21,560 bases of DNA, from positions 16,027 through 37,586 of the IMG/VR virus record IMGVR_UViG_3300030108_003339; one strand, written 5' to 3'. Below the pieces are notes generated by a model. The model was not told the DNA's origin and searched no databases. It was given only the letters and a program-made list of their open reading frames with translations. The DNA comes from a virus. Every line of letters begins with the position of its first letter. Position 1 is the stretch's first letter. The translations under genes and the position numbers were made by a program. Of this stretch, positions 19,674 through 21,560 are shown piece by piece.

Positions 19674-21554
19674 ATGTCCCTCAAAGGTATCTTACAGGGC
19701 TTAGGTAAACTAATCACAAAAAAGGCTAAGCCTGCACAGGCCACCGGTCAGCAACAAAAGCTAATAACTTACACACCAGAAACAAGAAAACTGCCTGCAA
19801 CAGAAATTGTTAAAAAAGACTTAGTGCCTGTAAATCCTAGATTACAAACTGGTGATTTACAAATGGGTGAAAAGGTACAGCCTTTGTTTGGTTCATCAAC
19901 TTATGATTGGGCTATGAGAAAAGGACCCGGTAAATATTCTGCTGATGAATGGGTAGACCATTTAACATCTTCACGTAAAGTAAACTTTAAAATATTTGGA
20001 CAACCCACAAGTAGAATTGAGAGAGGTACAAAATCTTTTACTTACGATAGAGGTAGATACGCAGGTAAAACTGCAAACATAAACAAAGAAGAATTATTTG
20101 ATTCAAATGTTGCTGTATTTGATGAAGGTGGTGAACTTGCTGGTGGATTACTTGCTGCAGCTAAAAAATATAATTTAAAATTATCTGCACAAGATATTGG
20201 TAATTTTTTAAGAGGTAACCCAGCTAATAGATTGAAAGCTGTAACGTATTCAGATGATGCGATGGCGAATTTTGCGTACAGACCTGCTTTAGTACAAGCA
20301 CAAGGAATAGCAAACACAGTAAAAAGACAATTTCCTGCCATGGCAGAAAGATTTGATACATTAAATTTACATGTTAAGACTATTGAAAGAGGTATAGAAA
20401 AAGGAATGCTAAATGATGTTAAAGAGGGTTACAGAGCTTTTTCTGGAGAACTTAGAGGCATACTGCAAGCGAATGTAGGGACAGAAGCACGTAGACAATT
20501 GAATGCCATGAAAGGTTCTATAGATGAAGTTTATGCTAAAGCCACTGGTGCGAGATCCGGTGTCAAACCTACACGGTATCGTGCTGAGGAAAGCTATACA
20601 TTCCAAGGTGGTCAAAATTATAAAGAAACTGTTTTTGTTTTGGATGAACCCATTGCAACAAATACAAGTCCGATGAAAACTATGGGACACTTTACTGAAT
20701 TAAAAAATAATTTATTTCATGTAAGATATGATGTTAGATCAACGCCTAACGGTAAGAAAGCTTTTGTAATACATGAAATTCAATCAGATGCAAATCAAAG
20801 TATTGCAAAGTCTTTAACAGCTAAAGAGGCCTTTGGTCCCAACGTAAGGTATAATCCCTTTCAAAGACAAACTGAAACTATGTTACTTATAGATCAAAGA
20901 AATAAATTATTACAAAACGTAAATAATTTGACAAATGCTGATGTAGCTGCATTACAAACTATAAATAAAGAAATTGCTAAACTTGGAGGGACAAGAAGTA
21001 AAGCCCAAGATTATTATCCTTTATTAGATTCAGATGCATATGGAGACTATGTGTTAAAGTATTTATTAAACAAAGCGGCTAAAGAGAAAGTTGATTTTGT
21101 TGCAGTCATGCCATTTGATAAATTACATTTTAGACAAGGTTACAAAGCAGGTAATGAAAGATTTTATGGTTATGCGAGTGGTAAAGGTATCAACAAAAAA
21201 GGTAAATCAATAATGGCAGATCTAATGAAAAAAACTGCTAAATTCCAAGATTCAAAAGCTGGACCCATAAAAATATCTTTATCTGATCCTAAGCTGCCAT
21301 ACAAAAAATTAAAAACTAATACATTTAAATATCCTCAAAAACACTCGTTAGCCGGGAAAGAAATTAAAAGTGTATATCATGAAGAGGCTTTCGAAAAACA
21401 AGTAGAAAGTGGACTTAGATCAATAACACCTGATAATCCGAATTTGTATTTTGATGCTTTTGCTGTTGAGGTTAAACCTGGTATGGCTTATACTCAAAAG
21501 CTGTACAAACGAGAGGGAGGGCTTGTAGTGGATATATTCAAACCTCTATGTTAA
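19674..21554 (+). CDS. Large EIQSD-motif protein, probably internal or ejected virion protein
   Basis: A 626-residue protein starting at ATG 19674 behind AGGAGGGTTA, one of the best ribosome binding sites in the window. Near the middle it has HVRYDVR, then KKAFVIHEIQSDANQS (E368 to D372), followed by VDFVAVMPFDK about 100 residues later. This arrangement, an EIQSD strand followed by an (R/D)xxVAxx segment, is known from large phage proteins including polyvalent-type ones, where it forms a conserved domain of unknown activity. The ~350-residue N-terminal part is unassigned. It ends KREGGLVVDIFKPLC. Position after TerL and the repeat protein suggests packaging into the virion. Confidence 0.7.
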   Translation: MSLKGILQGLGKLITKKAKPAQATGQQQKLITYTPETRKLPATEIVKKDLVPVNPRLQTGDLQMGEKVQPLFGSSTYDWAMRKGPGKYSADEWVDHLTSSRKVNFKIFGQPTSRIERGTKSFTYDRGRYAGKTANINKEELFDSNVAVFDEGGELAGGLLAAAKKYNLKLSAQDIGNFLRGNPANRLKAVTYSDDAMANFAYRPALVQAQGIANTVKRQFPAMAERFDTLNLHVKTIERGIEKGMLNDVKEGYRAFSGELRGILQANVGTEARRQLNAMKGSIDEVYAKATGARSGVKPTRYRAEESYTFQGGQNYKETVFVLDEPIATNTSPMKTMGHFTELKNNLFHVRYDVRSTPNGKKAFVIHEIQSDANQSIAKSLTAKEAFGPNVRYNPFQRQTETMLLIDQRNKLLQNVNNLTNADVAALQTINKEIAKLGGTRSKAQDYYPLLDSDAYGDYVLKYLLNKAAKEKVDFVAVMPFDKLHFRQGYKAGNERFYGYASGKGINKKGKSIMADLMKKTAKFQDSKAGPIKISLSDPKLPYKKLKTNTFKYPQKHSLAGKEIKSVYHEEAFEKQVESGLRSITPDNPNLYFDAFAVEVKPGMAYTQKLYKREGGLVVDIFKPLC

Positions 21555-21560
21555 TTTAGA

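Noticed and set aside
1-21560. tRNA genes, retron or reverse transcriptase, integrase, insertion sequences
   Set aside because: I looked for T-arm/cloverleaf patterns, YxDD motifs, tyrosine or serine recombinase motifs and transposases and saw none.

Overview
The window looks like part of an AT-rich double-stranded DNA tailed phage (or prophage) genome, most like the uncultured marine phages of alphaproteobacteria such as the SAR11/SAR116 group. The reasons are the order replication genes, then many tiny unknown genes, then terminase, then virion genes, together with the protein families, the low GC of ordinary genes, very tight gene packing with ATGA start/stop overlaps, and the absence of host housekeeping genes. 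The host assignment is inference; nothing in the window proves it.

Bases 1-7087 are a rightward replication module: the tail of an unknown gene, a putative ssDNA-binding protein, an archaeo-eukaryotic-type primase (TOTE-type), a superfamily 1 helicase, a DUF3310 protein, an FkbM-type methyltransferase, a 28-residue membrane peptide, a family A DNA polymerase with 3'-5' exonuclease (Leu at the position equivalent to E. coli Phe762), and a small zinc-ribbon protein. Bases 7079-8081 hold a leftward cluster of five small unknown genes, two of which overlap by 89 bases in different frames. From 8154 to 10454 a rightward run of small unknown genes includes a hydrophobic 34-residue peptide, a possible ribbon-helix-helix protein and a 39-residue lipoprotein.

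Bases 10455-11000 have no convincing rightward gene. They carry two terminator-like hairpins that work on the minus strand, a possible minus-strand small RNA, a possible 24-residue leftward microprotein, and a cluster of GGTGGGTCT repeats ending in a perfect 14-bp palindrome. From 11001 come an acidic microprotein, a basic protein, the small terminase subunit (TerS), an unknown protein and a PD-(D/E)XK nuclease.

The most unusual part lies between TerS (ends 12088) and the large terminase subunit TerL (starts 15996). At about 12760 GC jumps to about 57% and a same-strand array of CTCGTT motifs begins, running through the 3' end of the nuclease gene and past its stop. It is followed by a consensus sigma-70 promoter (13201-13230) that should start a roughly 330-base, highly folded RNA containing a 20-position helix and a repeated 16-base module, just upstream of three small genes. 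Further on are a ~50-bp duplicated element with a TTAGAATGATTCTAA palindrome, two copies of a 28-base promoter-like element in front of two small genes, a GC-rich terminator, and two strong hairpins before TerL. Candidate roles are packaging initiation (pac/cos), a replication origin, or a noncoding RNA; the sequence alone does not decide between them.

The right end has TerL, a 730-residue basic protein with four KMGGGMM repeats, and a 626-residue protein with an EIQSD motif, both probably virion-associated.
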